This document shows, piece after piece, positions 10,311-22,061 of a stretch of 64,000 nt of DNA; within the stretch, counting starts at the first letter, position 1, and every line of letters starts with the position of its first letter. The stretch spans positions 26,000,210 to 26,064,209 of the forward strand of contig NC_057761.1 in NCBI RefSeq assembly GCF_010389155.1. Reading direction: 5' to 3'. The position numbers and the translations under genes are program-made. Below the pieces are notes generated by a model. It was not told the DNA's origin and ran no database searches. It was given only the letters and a program-made list of their open reading frames with translations. Source of the stretch: Erigeron canadensis. Taxonomy: Eukaryota > Streptophyta > Magnoliopsida > Asterales > Asteraceae.

Positions 10311-11150
10311 AAACATACATCAATCGGCTTTCAGGTCGATGCTAGAAAGAGAAAACTTTCTGAAACCAATTTCAATGATTGTTTTGTCAATAGAGAATTG
10401 TTCTAAGAGTTGAAAAGAAAACCGATGTCATTTGAAACTCAGATACCGCTATTCCTGATGCAAGTGCACTGCTTTGCAGTTGGAAGCATAAACTACTCGG
10501 TACAATATATTGAGGTTGCTTATTTGATGCTAGAAGCATGTCTCCTAAGCTTCAAAAGGCAATTCGGATTGCAAAATCCGTGTGATATGATCAAATAACT
10601 CAAGTCTATGTACGGAAAACAAGTTGGAGATGAAACTACTTGAGTTAATTGAGTCACTCCATAACTTGAACACGAGTATGGGAAACCGGTAAGTGCTCAT
10701 GTACTCAAGATGAAGAGTCACTTTGAGCATTATGGAAAGGTTTAAACTATGCGTATCTTCTGCCGATTCTTATTGGCATAAGAGATAATTGCATATTTTC
10801 ATAGCATAGTTGGACTTCATATCAAGTTGATTGAGTATGAAGAAAACCGTTCAAGAAATTTGAGATACCCCAAGTTCTTATGATCAAGGGGGGAATGGTT
10901 TAGAAAGAAAAAGAACCGTAAAGCTAAAGGCAAGAACTTAGGTAAGAGAAAACAAAGTGTTTAGTCTCAAAACCTTAAAAGACCCTTTAGAAAAAGGAGC
11001 ATACGGCTAAAGACCAGTCTTGTCATCACTATGCTATAGTGAGACACTGGAAAAGGAATTGTCCTAAGTATCTAGCTGAGTTGAACAAGAAGAAGAAGCA
11101 AGTTGGTTTAACCAGTTCTTCGAGTATCTTCTTAACTGAATTATAAGTGT
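10311..11150 (+). pseudogene. Decayed gag of Copia 1
   Basis: Fragments align with the intact gag of Copia 2. TCGATGCTAGAAAGAGAAAA encodes the SMLEREK start, and near 11010-11070 there is a damaged zinc knuckle, CHHYAIVRHWKRNCPKY, in place of CYHCNEVGHWKRNC. Many stops and frameshifts lie between. The protease (VYDTGCGTH in Copia 2) has been lost after this point. Confidence 0.75.
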
Positions 11151-11237
11151 TGATGAGATTCAAATGATAATTCAATAGCAAAAGAGTCAAGTTAACTTGG
11201 ACTCTATCTTTAACATAGTCATCTTGGTTAATTTTTG

Positions 11238-11515
11238 TCAAGAAACGCATTTAAAGACTTCCATGTGAAGATATCTTACAAATCAAATGATGAATCATTT
11301 GATAAATGCGTGTCTTCGGCATTATCATTAGCAAGAAACGCATTAAAAGTCTTCAATGTGAAGAGATCTTACAAATCAAATGATTAATCGTTTGATAAAT
11401 GCGTGTCTTTCGAATTACCATTAGCAAGAAAAGCATTGAAAAACTTCAACGTGAAGGGATCTTACAATCAAATGATTAATCATTTGACAAATGCATGTCT
11501 TGTGTTTTCGGCAAG
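11238..11515 (+). repeat. Three tandem 93-bp units in the pre-integrase region
   Basis: Units start at about 11238, 11331 and 11424, each opening CAAGAAA(A)GCATT. They continue through CTTCAA.GTGAAG, CTTACAA and ATCAAATGAT to AAATGCGTGTCTT. Copia 2 has a single equivalent copy, encoding KKRIERLQRDGVL and ESFEKC of the integrase zinc-binding region. The period of 93 bp is 31 codons, so each duplication kept the frame. Confidence 0.85.
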
Positions 11516-12358
11516 ATGACAAGAATACCCTTTCCGCATAAAAATGGAAAGGGCTAAGGAACTAATTGGACTAATACATTCAGATGTATGTGGCCCATTT
11601 AGACATATGTCAAGGAAAAATGCTAGCTACTTCAATATTCTATGAATAATTTCAGTCGTTATGGTTATGTTTACTTGCTTAAACATAAACATGAAGTCTT
11701 TGAAACATTCAAAGAGTTTAAAAATGAAGTAGAAAATCAACTCGGTAAAACCATCAAGATTCTTCGTTCGGATCGAGGTGGTGAATACTTAAGCCAAGAG
11801 TTTAAGGATTATCTTATAGCATGTGGAATTGTCCAACAGCTTACTCCTCCATACACTCCTCAGCATAATGGAGTGTCTGAAAGGAGAAATCGAACCTTGC
11901 TAGACATGGTAAGATCAATGATGACCCGTACAACTCTCTCATTTTCGTTTTGGGATTATGCTCTAGAGACTGTTGTACGCATTCTCAATATGGTTCCAAC
12001 CAAGAAGGTTGACAAGACACCGTATGAATTATGGCATGGAGATGTCCCTAATTTGTCTTACTTAAGAGTCTGGGGATGTGAGGCACTTGTGAAGCGCGAT
12101 ACGCCTAACAAACTTGAACCCAGAACTACTAAGTGCATCTTTGTCGGATACCCTAAGGAAACGATGGGTTACGACTTCTATGATCCCGCTAAAAACACTG
12201 TTCGTGTTGCTCGATATGCCGAATTCTTTGAAAAGAAATTAGTTCAAGAGAACAGTGGGAGGGTTGTAGAACTTGATGAGACTCAAGAGGAAGATGTGTC
12301 ACCTTCTGAAGATACTAGCAATCATCAACTTGGGGGGGGGGGGAAATGTTCAAAGTGA
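11516..12358 (+). pseudogene. Integrase core of Copia 1
   Basis: Homology begins before the ORF start: IHSDVCGPF at about 11578-11604 supplies the first catalytic Asp. After a break near 11640 the frame reads NFSRYGYVYLLKHKHEVFE, then LRSDRGGEY (second Asp) and GVSERRNRT (Glu), so the DDE set is present. The frame ends at 12358, just after a run of 12 G (12332-12343) where homology continues in another frame. The enzyme would join element DNA to the genome; this copy is broken. Confidence 0.85.
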
Positions 12359-13490
12359 TGAACCTCAAGTCGATGATAATGAAGCGATTCCACTTCGTAG
12401 GTCCAAAAGGACAAGACGTCCTACCGAAAGACTATGCTGATGGTAAAAGAAGACGTTGTTGGAGATCTCGATGAGCCTCCGAATATCAAAGCTGCATTAT
12501 CAGATCCAGAATCTGACAAATGGCTTGAAGCTATGAAGGTGGAAATGAAATCCATGAAAGACAATCAAGTCTGGAGCTTGGTTAATCTTCCACAAAATGC
12601 TCAAACTGTTGGGTGTAAGTGGATCTTCAAAAAGAAGACGGACATGGATGGAAATGTACACACCTATAAAGCTCGTCTCGTGGCGAAAGGTTATACTCAA
12701 CGTTTCGGTGTTGATTATGATGAAACCTTTTCTCCAGTCGCGAACATTAGAGCTTTTAGGATTCTCTTAGCCATAGCAGCGTATTATGACTTTGAGATAT
12801 GGGAAATGGATGTTAAGACTGCCTTCTTAAATGGTTACTTGGATGAAGAAGTCTATATGGATCAACCGGAAGATTTTATTGATCCAAAACATCCCAACAA
12901 AGTATGCAAGCTTCAAAGGTCCATTTATGGACTAAAGCAAGCATCAAGAAGTTGGAATAAACGGTTTGATGAAGAAATAAAAAAGTTTGGTTTTGTTCAA
13001 AATCACGATGAGCCATGTGTATATCGCAAAGCTAGTGGGAGTAATGTTACTTTCCTTGTCTTGTATGTTGATGACATATTGATCATAGGAAAACACATTC
13101 CAATGTTGCAAGATATTAAATCCCATCTTGGAAAGTGTTTTGCCATGGAAGATTTAGGAGAAGCGGCATTTATTCTTGGAATCAAGATCTACCGAGATAG
13201 ATCAAAGCGGTTGTTTAGTTTAAGTCAAAGTGCTTATATTGACAAGATCTTAAAGCGATTCAAGATTAAGAATTCTAAGCGTGGTTTCGTTCCCATGCTA
13301 GAAAGACTTAACTTATCTAGCAAGAACAGTGCTTTTACACCTAATGAGGTGGAGCGTATGCGAAAAATCCCTTATGTTTCGGCTATGGGATCTGTTATGT
13401 ATGCGATAAGATGCACTAGACCTGATATTGCGTTCGCGCAAAATATAGTTAGCCACTATCAGCAAAATCCTGGATAAGATCATTGAATTG
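12359..13490 (+). pseudogene. Reverse transcriptase of Copia 1
   Basis: A long frame (12434-13477) contains the copia RT domain: VGCKWIFKKKTDMDGN, YKARLVAKGYTQ, MDVKTAFLNGYLDEEVYM, and the catalytic VLYVDDILIIG with the YVDD box. It ends in a stop where the family continues into EDHWTAVKNILKYM, whose DNA is still recognisable after 13480 but with further stops. No in-frame link to the integrase survives because of the upstream G-run. Confidence 0.9.
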
Positions 13491-14011
13491 CTGTAAAGAA
13501 TATTCTTAAGTACATGTGTGCTACAAAAGAATTATTCTTGGTGTATGGTTGAAATCCCGATCAAAAATTCAAATGGTAATAGAATTTGTGATGTTGTATT
13601 TCAGACTGATAAATATGATTCAAAATATCAGTCGGGATACGTCTTCATTGTTTAAATGAAGGCACGGTGGAATGCTATGAGCTAAAAACCACAGTTGTCG
13701 TATCTAAAACAGAGTCTGAGTACATTGCCACCTCAGAAGCCGCGATGGAAGTAGTCTGGATAAGGAAGTTCATTAGCGGGCTAAACGTGATTCCCTCAAA
13801 TGACTTACCCAATGATATGTACTGTGATAATACTGGTGCATTAATCATTGTCAACGAACCCGGAGTTCAGAGAGGCGCCAGACATTATGCTAGACGATAT
13901 CACTATGTTCGTGAGCAGATCGAACTAGGGGAAATCAAATTACTCAAAGTTCACACAGATTTTAACTTAGCTGATCCTTTCACAAAAAGCTTTGTCTATG
14001 CCCAAGCTTGA
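13491..14011 (+). pseudogene. RNase H region of Copia 1
   Basis: From 13667 an open frame reads TESEYIATSEAAMEVVWIRKF, then YCDNTGALIIVNEPG, GARHYARRYHYVREQI and VHTDFNLADPFTKSF, the C-terminal RNase H signature of copia pol. The N-terminal part at 13491-13666 is recognisable but has stops. In the family this domain degrades the RNA strand of RNA:DNA hybrids. Confidence 0.85.
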
Positions 14012-14915
14012 AAGGCATGCCGAGGGCATAGGACTTAAATTAGCTAGTTATTTCATGTAAATTTGTTGTTCGGTATTTGGATAAGGGATGTTAAACAACT
14101 TATATTTTCCATAATGAAATAAAATACTTGATATGTTTGATTTCATTTAATATTAAATTGTGTCCTATATTTGCATGTTTAATCCTTGAATATTTTATTT
14201 AATACTTTTTATATTATTAAATATTCTAAATTGTCCGTTGTCGATTAATTATATGGGAATATAATTAAACTAAGACAAATGTGAGTGATTGGTTATATTC
14301 TTGGAATATGTAATGGATGGTTCCCACCAAACTCATATGGTATTCATAGCCGATGCATATCGGACTACCCCACTAACGAATTATCACTTTATGGATCGTC
14401 GTCATTAAGTGAAATTCGTAAATGGTTACTTTTATTGATCCTTTGACTTGAGATGCAAGTAGGTCAGCATTTATGAATCGCACTTACTAGATGTAGTTCT
14501 AACTCACCTGAATAAGGGGATACATAAAGGGCTATTTTCAGAAAGCGTCATGAAGTATGATGACTGACACGTGTAGTCAATATAGGATTTGTTCCTTCAA
14601 TTTAAAAGTTGAAGCATGATACCATTGGCGCCCTCATTTGACTAATTAAGATGTTTGCATGGCCGTGCCCAAATAAATCCAGATGGTTCTCGATTATATT
14701 TAGTAATCATTAATTAGTTATTGAATGAGAAACATAATCGTTAATTTATGAAATGACCTTGATCCATATTCATATTTAACAAAAGTATCTGAACAAAGGG
14801 ATAATAAATGCCTTAACTGTTTAAAACTATACTTAAATGTTTTCGGGAGCATTGGCGTGTTGCTAGACGCTAACCAATGCTATTACCTTCATTCGTTACG
14901 AGCTCAAGTGGGAGC
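14012..14915 (+). other. 3' untranslated region and polypurine tract of Copia 1
   Basis: No ORF. The end of the segment, AAGTGGGAGCT at 14906-14916, is the polypurine tract that abuts the 3' LTR. Copia 2 shows the same layout in reverse (AGCTCCCACTT at 29325-29335). Confidence 0.75.
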
Positions 14916-15622
14916 TATTAGAATATGATCACATAAAATGAACGTATGTCCGGAAAGTATTTAAGCCTACGGGGTCACACCTCAACGTGAATGTAACTAT
15001 AAATTAATTAATATATTAAATGTAATTTATTAATTAATTTGATCACGAAGAACTAACGGAGGTCCGTTAAAAGAGTTAATAGTTAACGGTACTTAACTAA
15101 CGGACTTAACGAAGGAGAGTTGGAATTAGGAAACAGTTAGGAGGCCCTCTAGAATGTTCCTAGAGGGGTCGGTCGAACTAGGAGAAGGAAGGGGTTTCAC
15201 AAACCCTAAACTTGGTCATCAAGTAAACCTAATCCTATAAATAGAAGCCTAAGTTAATTGTTTTCTACACACAATTCATTAGGTTTTCTAAAACCCTAAA
15301 AATCTTTTCTTCTCTCCTCTTCTCTCTTGGTTCGATCGACTACAACATTAGAAAAAGGTTTCGGGGTTTTGTTTGGGTCGAATTAAGAAGCTAGTAACAA
15401 AGGGTTGTTCGGTTCGTGATCAAGTACTAGCATACATACATTCCAACGTTGTGTGTGCAATCGTAGAGAGGTTTAATTCAAACCTTATCATAAAGGTTTC
15501 TTGTTTATTCTCTCCAATTTAAGGTACACGTTTTCTATCTTGGTTAATTTATTAAACTACATAGATCTTGTCTTCCGTTGCGTGCTTTGTGATTTGTTTG
15601 ATAATAGTTATATAACCCAACA
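14916..15622 (+). repeat. 3' LTR of Copia 1
   Basis: It begins TATTAGAATATG (TG changed to TA) and ends ATAACCCAACA. About 16 substitutions and one small indel separate it from the 5' LTR by eye. The TATA box CTATAAATAG is retained near 15236. Confidence 0.95.
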
Positions 15623-15627
15623 AATAC

Positions 15628-16173
15628 AACCTTTATAAAAACTCCAACATGAAACGCTACTTAAAGTAGTTGTAGCTATAGCTTTTAGTTATAACTGTAA
15701 GTTGTAGCTTTTAAGTAAAGTTATTAATTAGAGCTTTTATTTTTCAGATGTGTTTGGTATAGTAATTATAGCTGCAATTTAAAAAGTTATTTATGTGATT
15801 TTTAAAAATTAAAAGCTTCATCCAAAATAAAACCCTTTTCCAACTAAAACATTCTATCTTTGTGCAACGGGTTACTTGAATTTTTCAATACTAATTGATT
15901 TGATTATTAGAATTTGCAAATGCAGGAGTCACTCTGCTGCTGAAAAAAAGTCTTTCACCTGCTTTACCATCTCATGATTGCTATACCAATATCTATTTCA
16001 ATACCTCATTAAAACATGTGTTCAGAACAACCTCAATGACTAATCTGGACCAGAGAAGAGAGAAGATGATATACAACAAGAGATAGGCCAAATACACCTA
16101 AAATTAATAGGATATTAGAACTACGGTTTTAAAACCCAAAGCTCCTTAATCTTTACAAATTAGAAGGATGTTA
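15628..16173. other. Intergenic, no gene
   Basis: AT-rich sequence with several TTGTAGCTTTT/AGCTATAGCTTT words near 15660-15780, possibly a worn MITE. No ORF worth reporting. Confidence 0.4.
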
Positions 16174-16519
16174 GACCATTCGTAACCGTTCATCCTTTCA
16201 CCTACACTTTTTTCTGCCACATCGGCATCACCTTCTCATTTCTTTCACCTTCTACTTTTTCCCTTAACTACACAAGTAGGGAGAGATACACGAGATGTCA
16301 AAAGCAAACAAAAGAAGTAGCAGGTTGACCCCACCAAATAGCCTTTTTACCAATAACATAAAAGAAAGAACAGAACATATAGCCGGTGATTGCTTTCACC
16401 AAGTTAGCTTTAAGCCTTTAACCGGCTGATTTCGCTAATGCCCCTTAAAGCTTTCACTTCTCTTCATTTGGCACCTCATCTCATTTCACCTTCTCTTCAC
16501 CTACTTGTTACAAATGGTC
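16174..16519. mobile_element. PIF/Harbinger-type MITE, TSD TTA
   Basis: Inverted ends GACCATTCGTAAC (left) and the complement of GACCATTTGTAAC (right) are flanked by TTA at 16171-16173 and 16520-16522. A 3-bp TTA duplication is the Harbinger signature. The interior is 346 bp, rich in CTTTCACCT words, with no transposase. Confidence 0.75.
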
Positions 16520-16522
16520 TTA

Positions 16523-17500
16523 TTGTTAACATTAAACATCAACATCAACAAGTTGAAAGACTATACTTGTCCATAAATCAAACAGCAAAATCACAACCTT
16601 TAGATACAACATTAAAAGTTAGAACCAAATCCTTATCTTTGTATAATTTTTAGAAAAATTTTTGCAGCAAATTAACAAAAAAAGGTATATGAAATTATTC
16701 TTGTAGTAACTAAATGCAACATGAGTTGTCGATTAAAGAGATTTCAATGCGGTTTTATTTATATTGGTATACTATTGTTTGGTTTGTATCCATATATGTT
16801 GGTAAAGCTGTCTTCATCTCATCTCCACATACCTCGTGAAAGACGACAATGAGTACGGTTGTTTGTTATTATTGAAGTTATGGTTTAAAACATGATATTC
16901 GTGATTTTGTGTTTTGTTTTTTCAAGGAAATAGACCGTTTTTACATTTGTTTAATATCACTATCATGTGTTTTTGATTGCTGCTTTATGAAAAAGAACAC
17001 TGAACATTTGGTACGATTGTTTGTTATTATTGAAGTTTAGTAGCTGTGGAGTTCATATACTTGTTTGGTGGTTCTGATTTTTTGGTTTACAGGTTGTTTT
17101 AGTTGCTACCGATCAAGTTATTCGGTGTCATATTAATTGTCAGAGATATTTTATAGCCTCAAGGTTAATACTTTTTTGTAGGAATTATTTTGTGAGTGTT
17201 TTTTGAATCTTCTTCATTTGTGATGTGATAAGGTCAAACTGTTTGGTGAATGATCTTGGAATATTTTTTTTTTCTGTAGTGATCTGACGACCCAGCAATG
17301 AAGATTAGTTGTTACCTACCTTATAACTTTAACCACAACAGAAAGTGTAATAGAGTTTTATGATGGCTGAGTAGGGCCCGGGTTGAGTGCTCGTTAAGCA
17401 AGGTTATCTTAGTTATTAACTCAAGCTTACATATAAGAGATATAACTTGTTTACAAGAACCACATATCCTCTAAATGTTCTAGTTAAGAACTAAGTTGGC
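16523..17500. other. Intergenic, no gene
   Basis: AT-rich sequence with a repeated phrase GTTTGTTATTATTGAAGTT at about 16861 and 17019. No ORF longer than background, and no promoter or splice structure that I can support. Confidence 0.4.
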
Positions 17501-18780
17501 ACCAACCCTGCATTGAAGTAAAATGGGCATTTCCAGAACTGAATTTTGGCAAGCAGCTGGCTGTGGTGATCAAATTGGGACTGGCTCTTTGGATAAGTTA
17601 AAAAAGAGCCTAGCTTGCAGACTGACGCAGAAAATGTCCAAAGCTGATTCTACCCAACCGATAATAGCAATAGGAGCATCGAATCAGCAGATAGGGTGGA
17701 AGTAAAGTGGCCGTGAATTGTTCGGGCTGCAAAATAGGGTTCAAAGTGATGTGTCATAGGTGGGGCGGAGACGGAGATGTGGAACTGATATACCATCCCG
17801 GGCGTCCTTACCACACCTGGTGCTCTAAGAATGTATAGGATTGCAAGAAACAACACTAGAAAATAATTCACCACATGTATGTTAAAACCAATAAAAACTA
17901 AAACCTGAAACACTCTACTCAGTATCCAATTAGAAAATTTACTATAAAAAAATGGGCTGCTTTACTTATATTGCAAAAAACAACACACTATCAGATTTTG
18001 GACCATAAAGATAAAACAGAGTGTTGAAAAGAAAATTTCAATTTCTTCTATGAAGGATAACATCCGCTCTCTAAGTAATCAATTAAAATTTAATTAAAAA
18101 ATAGTCATCTTCAATCTGAAGTTGTTGATCACCTACAACCTTTTTCAAAATGTTTTTCTCAACAAGTATTTACAAATTAACCACTTTGAAATCTTCTGGC
18201 ATTCATAGACCTCTGTTCTCTTTATGATCACATTTTCGCTTAATATAGGTCTGATCAAAACCTTCCATAGGAATGACATAGTATATAGATAATACTCTTT
18301 TACTCAAAAGCTTCATAGTTGATATGAAAGCTAAAATCCCCAAGTGTGCAACTACTCCTTACACTTAGGATGGAAGACCTGGGAGATGATGGTTATGACA
18401 AACAATTGAAAGTGAGCAAGTATCTAGGTTTTTCTTATTAGGGAATCCAAGGTCATTGTTTTAGCCATATTTAATGAAGAACAATCTAATCGGATGACCC
18501 TTGACGCCTTAATCTCCATCAGGTTGTTGCCCGTCAACTATCGCAAAGGCAACAACAAACCAAATATCCCACAAAAAATCATAATTAAACTCAGAATTCG
18601 AATAAACAATGAAGATTTAAGAGTCAAACTTATCATTCAACATGAAATTACCTTTCAGATGAGAAGATTATTTACTACAGTAGTAAATATCAATAGAATG
18701 TTTGATTAAACTGAATCAACTAATGCAATACATATAATTTGATTTACCAACTAATTATTTGTAAACCAATGTAGTAGTAG
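17500..18780. repeat. Duplicated downstream block A of the F-box array
   Basis: Matches block B at about 40140-41830 in the same orientation. Shared stretches include GTGAATTGTT with GGGCTGCAAAAT, CACACCTGGT then CTCTAAGAA, CACACTATCAGATTTT, GATGATGGTTATGACAAAC, and GACGCCTT(A/G)AT then CTCCAT. A shorter relative lies at 23490-23610 (GGCTGTGGTGATCAAA, then GGCTCTTTGGATAA). The short ORFs in it do not agree between copies, so I do not call a gene. Confidence 0.7.
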
Positions 18781-18812
18781 ATCAGTTTGTATAAGCGATC
18801 ATCCATGTGTGA

Positions 18813-20009
18813 TCATATACGTAATTTTGAACGATATACATAACCATCAGACTTATCAAGCAGAAATAGCGATTCCATATAGGAACACATAAAGAACGAA
18901 TGCTCTTCTCCATAAATCCCAAGATTCTCGGCGTATTCATAGTTCTGTTTGTAAATTTGAACATTGGCTTCTCTTTTGTGTAGGGTCGCCAATATTAGTT
19001 CACCAGTCTTCCTAAATCCTAGGATTTGGCGTATTGAGGCATCTGGTAGGTTAATGGTGTATAGCTTTGTAAATGATCTACTAACACCTTGCTCCTTCAT
19101 CATCCATAGACACCAACATATTGACCGGTCTTGCTCGGACTCTCTATGGTATTCAAGCAAAACAAGAGACCCCTGTAGCTTAGATATAGTCTGAACACCA
19201 AAACGCCGGGTTTCTAAACAATCTATGAGATTTATCTCTTTGAATTCTTTGGCAGCCAAATCAAACATGATCAGAACACTTGAGGGAGCTGGACCAAATT
19301 CACTATTACACATATCATAATCATAAGCAACCCAACAGATAACCCTATCGATAACAACATGTGACCTTTTTAGTCTAACTGAGTCGCGGGGAAGATTGGT
19401 AGATATAATACTCCAAGTCCCAGTGCTTAAAGTAAACAAATGAACTTTCCAAGGGACGCTAATGTGATTTTTCCTCTTATAAATAGGAGATTTAATCCTG
19501 ATAATAGTCGGATCAAAAGTGACAGGACAGACCCCAAAACCAAAAACATCAGCATTCCAAAAGTTGTCAACGAGCGTCTCAGACATATGGCACTCGAATA
19601 CCAATGGATTTCCTTATGGAAGGATTCCACAGAACAACCATCTGTGTACCATGGTAAAAACCGGCAAAGCACAGCAAACCATGGGAGCTACCAACTACAT
19701 ATGAAGAGGGTCTAAATTCTTGTTGGACAAAACCATGGTCACCATCATTATCAACAAAAGTTAAATATTTATGCTTAAGACTTTTAGGAAGTGTATACCT
19801 GAATATGAAACGATCATCGGGTGGTGATGATGAACACCGTAAGAATTAATAAAATCAGGGTTGTCGATCAAAGACTTGAATGATTTCGAAACAGTTCGGA
19901 ATTGGAGTAATGGCTTTGTAGGAAGCCTTTTCAAGATTTCCGCCTGTATTTCGAAAGGGATATATTCTGACACAACTACCGAATTGACGTTATTTTTTTG
20001 AATTTTCAT
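18813..20009 (-). pseudogene. F-box/F-box-associated protein, copy 2 (two frameshifts)
   Basis: The F-box segment (20009-19761) reads SEYIPFEIQAEILKRLP, then TVSKSFKSLIDN. The usual start ATG of SEYIP has become GTG; an in-frame ATG lies 12 codons upstream. One base is missing after YGVHHHHP (about 19825-19832). The homologous frame (DDRFIFRYTLPK, GSSHGLLCFAGF, VVLWN) then runs to about 19590. There a second shift leads into the long frame 19604-18813 (VFGFGVCPVTFDPTI, FTLSTGTW, LLEYHRES, FTKLYTINLPDA, LLLDKSDGYVY). This is the most complete of the four copies: only two single-base shifts separate it from a full-length protein of about 390 residues, so sequencing error should be excluded. Role by family: substrate receptor of an SCF ubiquitin ligase. 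Confidence 0.8.
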
Positions 20010-20200
20010 GATTTTGTTGTACTTTGGGACGTTAGTACTTCCGAATTGACGTTAGTACCTTTGACTCAATTACATCCCTATCTACGAATGATTGTTGAGT
20101 ATCTAGGGTTTTTGGTTTTTTTTAAGGCAAAACCCGTGAAACTGTGTACCCAATTACCCACCCGGCCACCTCAATTTCAATTTTGCCAACATAACTTTTT
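20010..20200. other. Upstream region of F-box copy 2
   Basis: A short direct repeat CTTCCGAATTGACGTTAGTA/ACCGAATTGACGTTA spans about 19977-20058 around the start codon region. The Mutator-type element begins at 20201, so the native promoter is cut within 200 bp of the gene. Confidence 0.5.
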
Positions 20201-20529
20201 GGGTTAATATCACAAATGGCCCTTGTGGTTGTTGAGATTAGCTTTTTGCACCCTGTGCTCGGTTAATGTCTCTAGATGCCCCTCTCGTTGCATTTTTAAT
20301 CACCTGACGCCCCTCACTCAAACGTCCGTCCATGGCAAGTCGTTAATGCCCTCACGTGCTACCCACGTGAGGGTAGGTTTGTCATTTTGCTCTGGAAAAC
20401 ACCTCCAGAAAAGGATTTCATTCCATGTGAATACATAGTATGTATCTCAGTCATCAATCCATATTTGTTTTAAGAAAACCTTTCATCTTTTTCACTCCTA
20501 ATTTTATCTCTCATATACAAAATTAAAGC

Positions 20530-20572
20530 CATAAACTCTAATATCTATATCTATCTATCTATCTATCTATCT
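20530..20572. repeat. CTAT microsatellite
   Basis: Eight or so tandem CTAT units inside the Mutator-like element. Confidence 0.9.
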
Positions 20573-20754
20573 ATCATCATCAAAGACAGAAAATAAACTT
20601 CCTAAAAAATGACACTTTTTGTTTCCCAGATCTTAACAACAGTCAGATCATCATCATCAAACACTTTTGATTTCCTAATAATTGTCAAAATATAGATTGA
20701 AAGTTATTATATATATATATTATATTATATATATATGTATAATAATATATATAT

Positions 20755-21280
20755 GGTAGAGATCCAGAGAGAAGATTTTTAAGGTGAGAAGAGAGAGGAG
20801 GTTTATTTTTTTAGCTTATTTTTTTGATTTTTTTTTCTTTTTTTCACTTTTTTAATTATTTTTTTAATTAGTATAATCCGTAAAAAAAAAATTTAAAAAT
20901 AAATAAAGATAAAAAATTTCAAACCCGAGTTAGTGAGTCATACATGTAAGGGTACGACACGGGCTTCGCCCTTAAGGATATTAATAAGGGGTAGCTGATG
21001 GGAGTGATAGGTTATAGACGGTGATAGGTCATAGGGGTGATCAGTGATGGAGTATCTACCTAACGAGTTTCGCCCTTAGTTATCATGGCTCCGCCATAGA
21101 CTGAGAGGCTTCTTCAATAGCTTACGAGCTATGCCCTTTGAAAAAAAAATATTTTTAAAATGTTTATATGAAATAAGTTAATTAAAGAGAGAATGAAAAA
21201 AGTGAAAAAAAAAAATTCAAAAAAAAAAGTTAAAACAAATTAAAAACGAACATTCTAGATACCTTCTCATTGATGACAAA
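20755..21280. other. Repeat-derived segment within the MULE
   Basis: Low-complexity T-rich then A-rich flanks surround a core at about 20940-21140. The core has GTGATAGGTCATA and the GGGCTTCGCCC/GGCTCCGCC words also seen at 28210-28310 and 53995-54050. It may be a worn Helitron-like insert; ends not defined. Confidence 0.4.
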
Positions 21281-21893
21281 CAAGTATCCGATCTAAATCT
21301 CAAGATTGAGTGCAAATGCACAATCTGAAAGTGCATAAGATATAGATCGGAAGAGGGGACGATGTCGCAGCGCGTGATACAAAGAGGTGGTCGGCCAGAA
21401 ATCTTCCTTCATCTTGAACCCCGATTTCATCTTCTTAGTGTATATACATTCAATTTCATTTTCTTAGTTTATTGGTAACCATCGTCGGCTGTGACAAGAT
21501 GGGTTTTGTGGGTTTTTCTTTATGGGTTTTTTATTATAAAGTTTCTGGCTCACAATTGTTTAATAATGAAATAAACCCGCATTTGATCAGAATATTTCAT
21601 TTAAAAAGGTGAGGTGGAAATTTGAATTAAAGATGGTATTACCTTGCTGGTATAAAGAATTAGATCTAACTAATGGTAGCTATTTTCTTATATCTATGTT
21701 TGTTGTTATTCTTAATTTCTTTTGATATAATTATTATTTTATATATTATTATTATTATCAATCTTTATATATAACTAAGAAAAGATAGGAAAAATCCTAT
21801 GTGACATTTTTCTTTATAAGACATGTAGGATTTTTGATTAGTTGTAATTTTTTAAACTTTTTATTATTATTTCATACCATGTAGATTATGTAA

Positions 21894-21894
<1 letters not shown>

Positions 21895-21926
<32 letters not shown>

Positions 21927-21962
21927 GGAAGATCTTATGTAAACATAAGATAAAATATAAAG

Positions 21963-22017
<55 letters not shown>
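21895..22017. repeat. (AT)n and (ATA)n microsatellites
   Basis: (AT)n spans about 21895-21926, and about 17 ATA/TAA units span about 21965-22017. Confidence 0.95.
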
Positions 22018-22018
<1 letters not shown>

Positions 22019-22061
22019 TATTTTTAATTAATGTACGTAGGTTATTTTTTCACTTTATATA

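Larger units (their letters stand above)
7908..15622 (+). mobile_element. Ty1/copia LTR retrotransposon 1 (complete, decayed inside)
   Basis: The element is flanked by a perfect 5-bp TSD, AATAC (7903-7907 and 15623-15627). The LTRs are 706 and 707 bp and about 97-98% identical by eye. Internal order is PBS, long leader, decayed gag, degenerate pre-integrase region, integrase, reverse transcriptase and RNase H, which is the copia order. The protease DTG segment is missing. Many stops and a G-run frameshift interrupt coding. It inserted into the duplicated flank of an F-box copy. Confidence 0.95.

Noticed and set aside
17650..17913. 87-codon minus ORF with a hydrophobic start (IGFNIHVVNYFLVLFLAIL)
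   Set aside because: The paralogous block at 40140-40450 does not keep the frame or the protein, so it is not conserved coding DNA.
21344..21355. AGATCGGAAGAG equals the first 12 bases of a common sequencing adapter
   Set aside because: The match ends at base 12 (next base G, not C) and the sequence continues as ordinary repeat DNA, so chance is likelier than adapter contamination.
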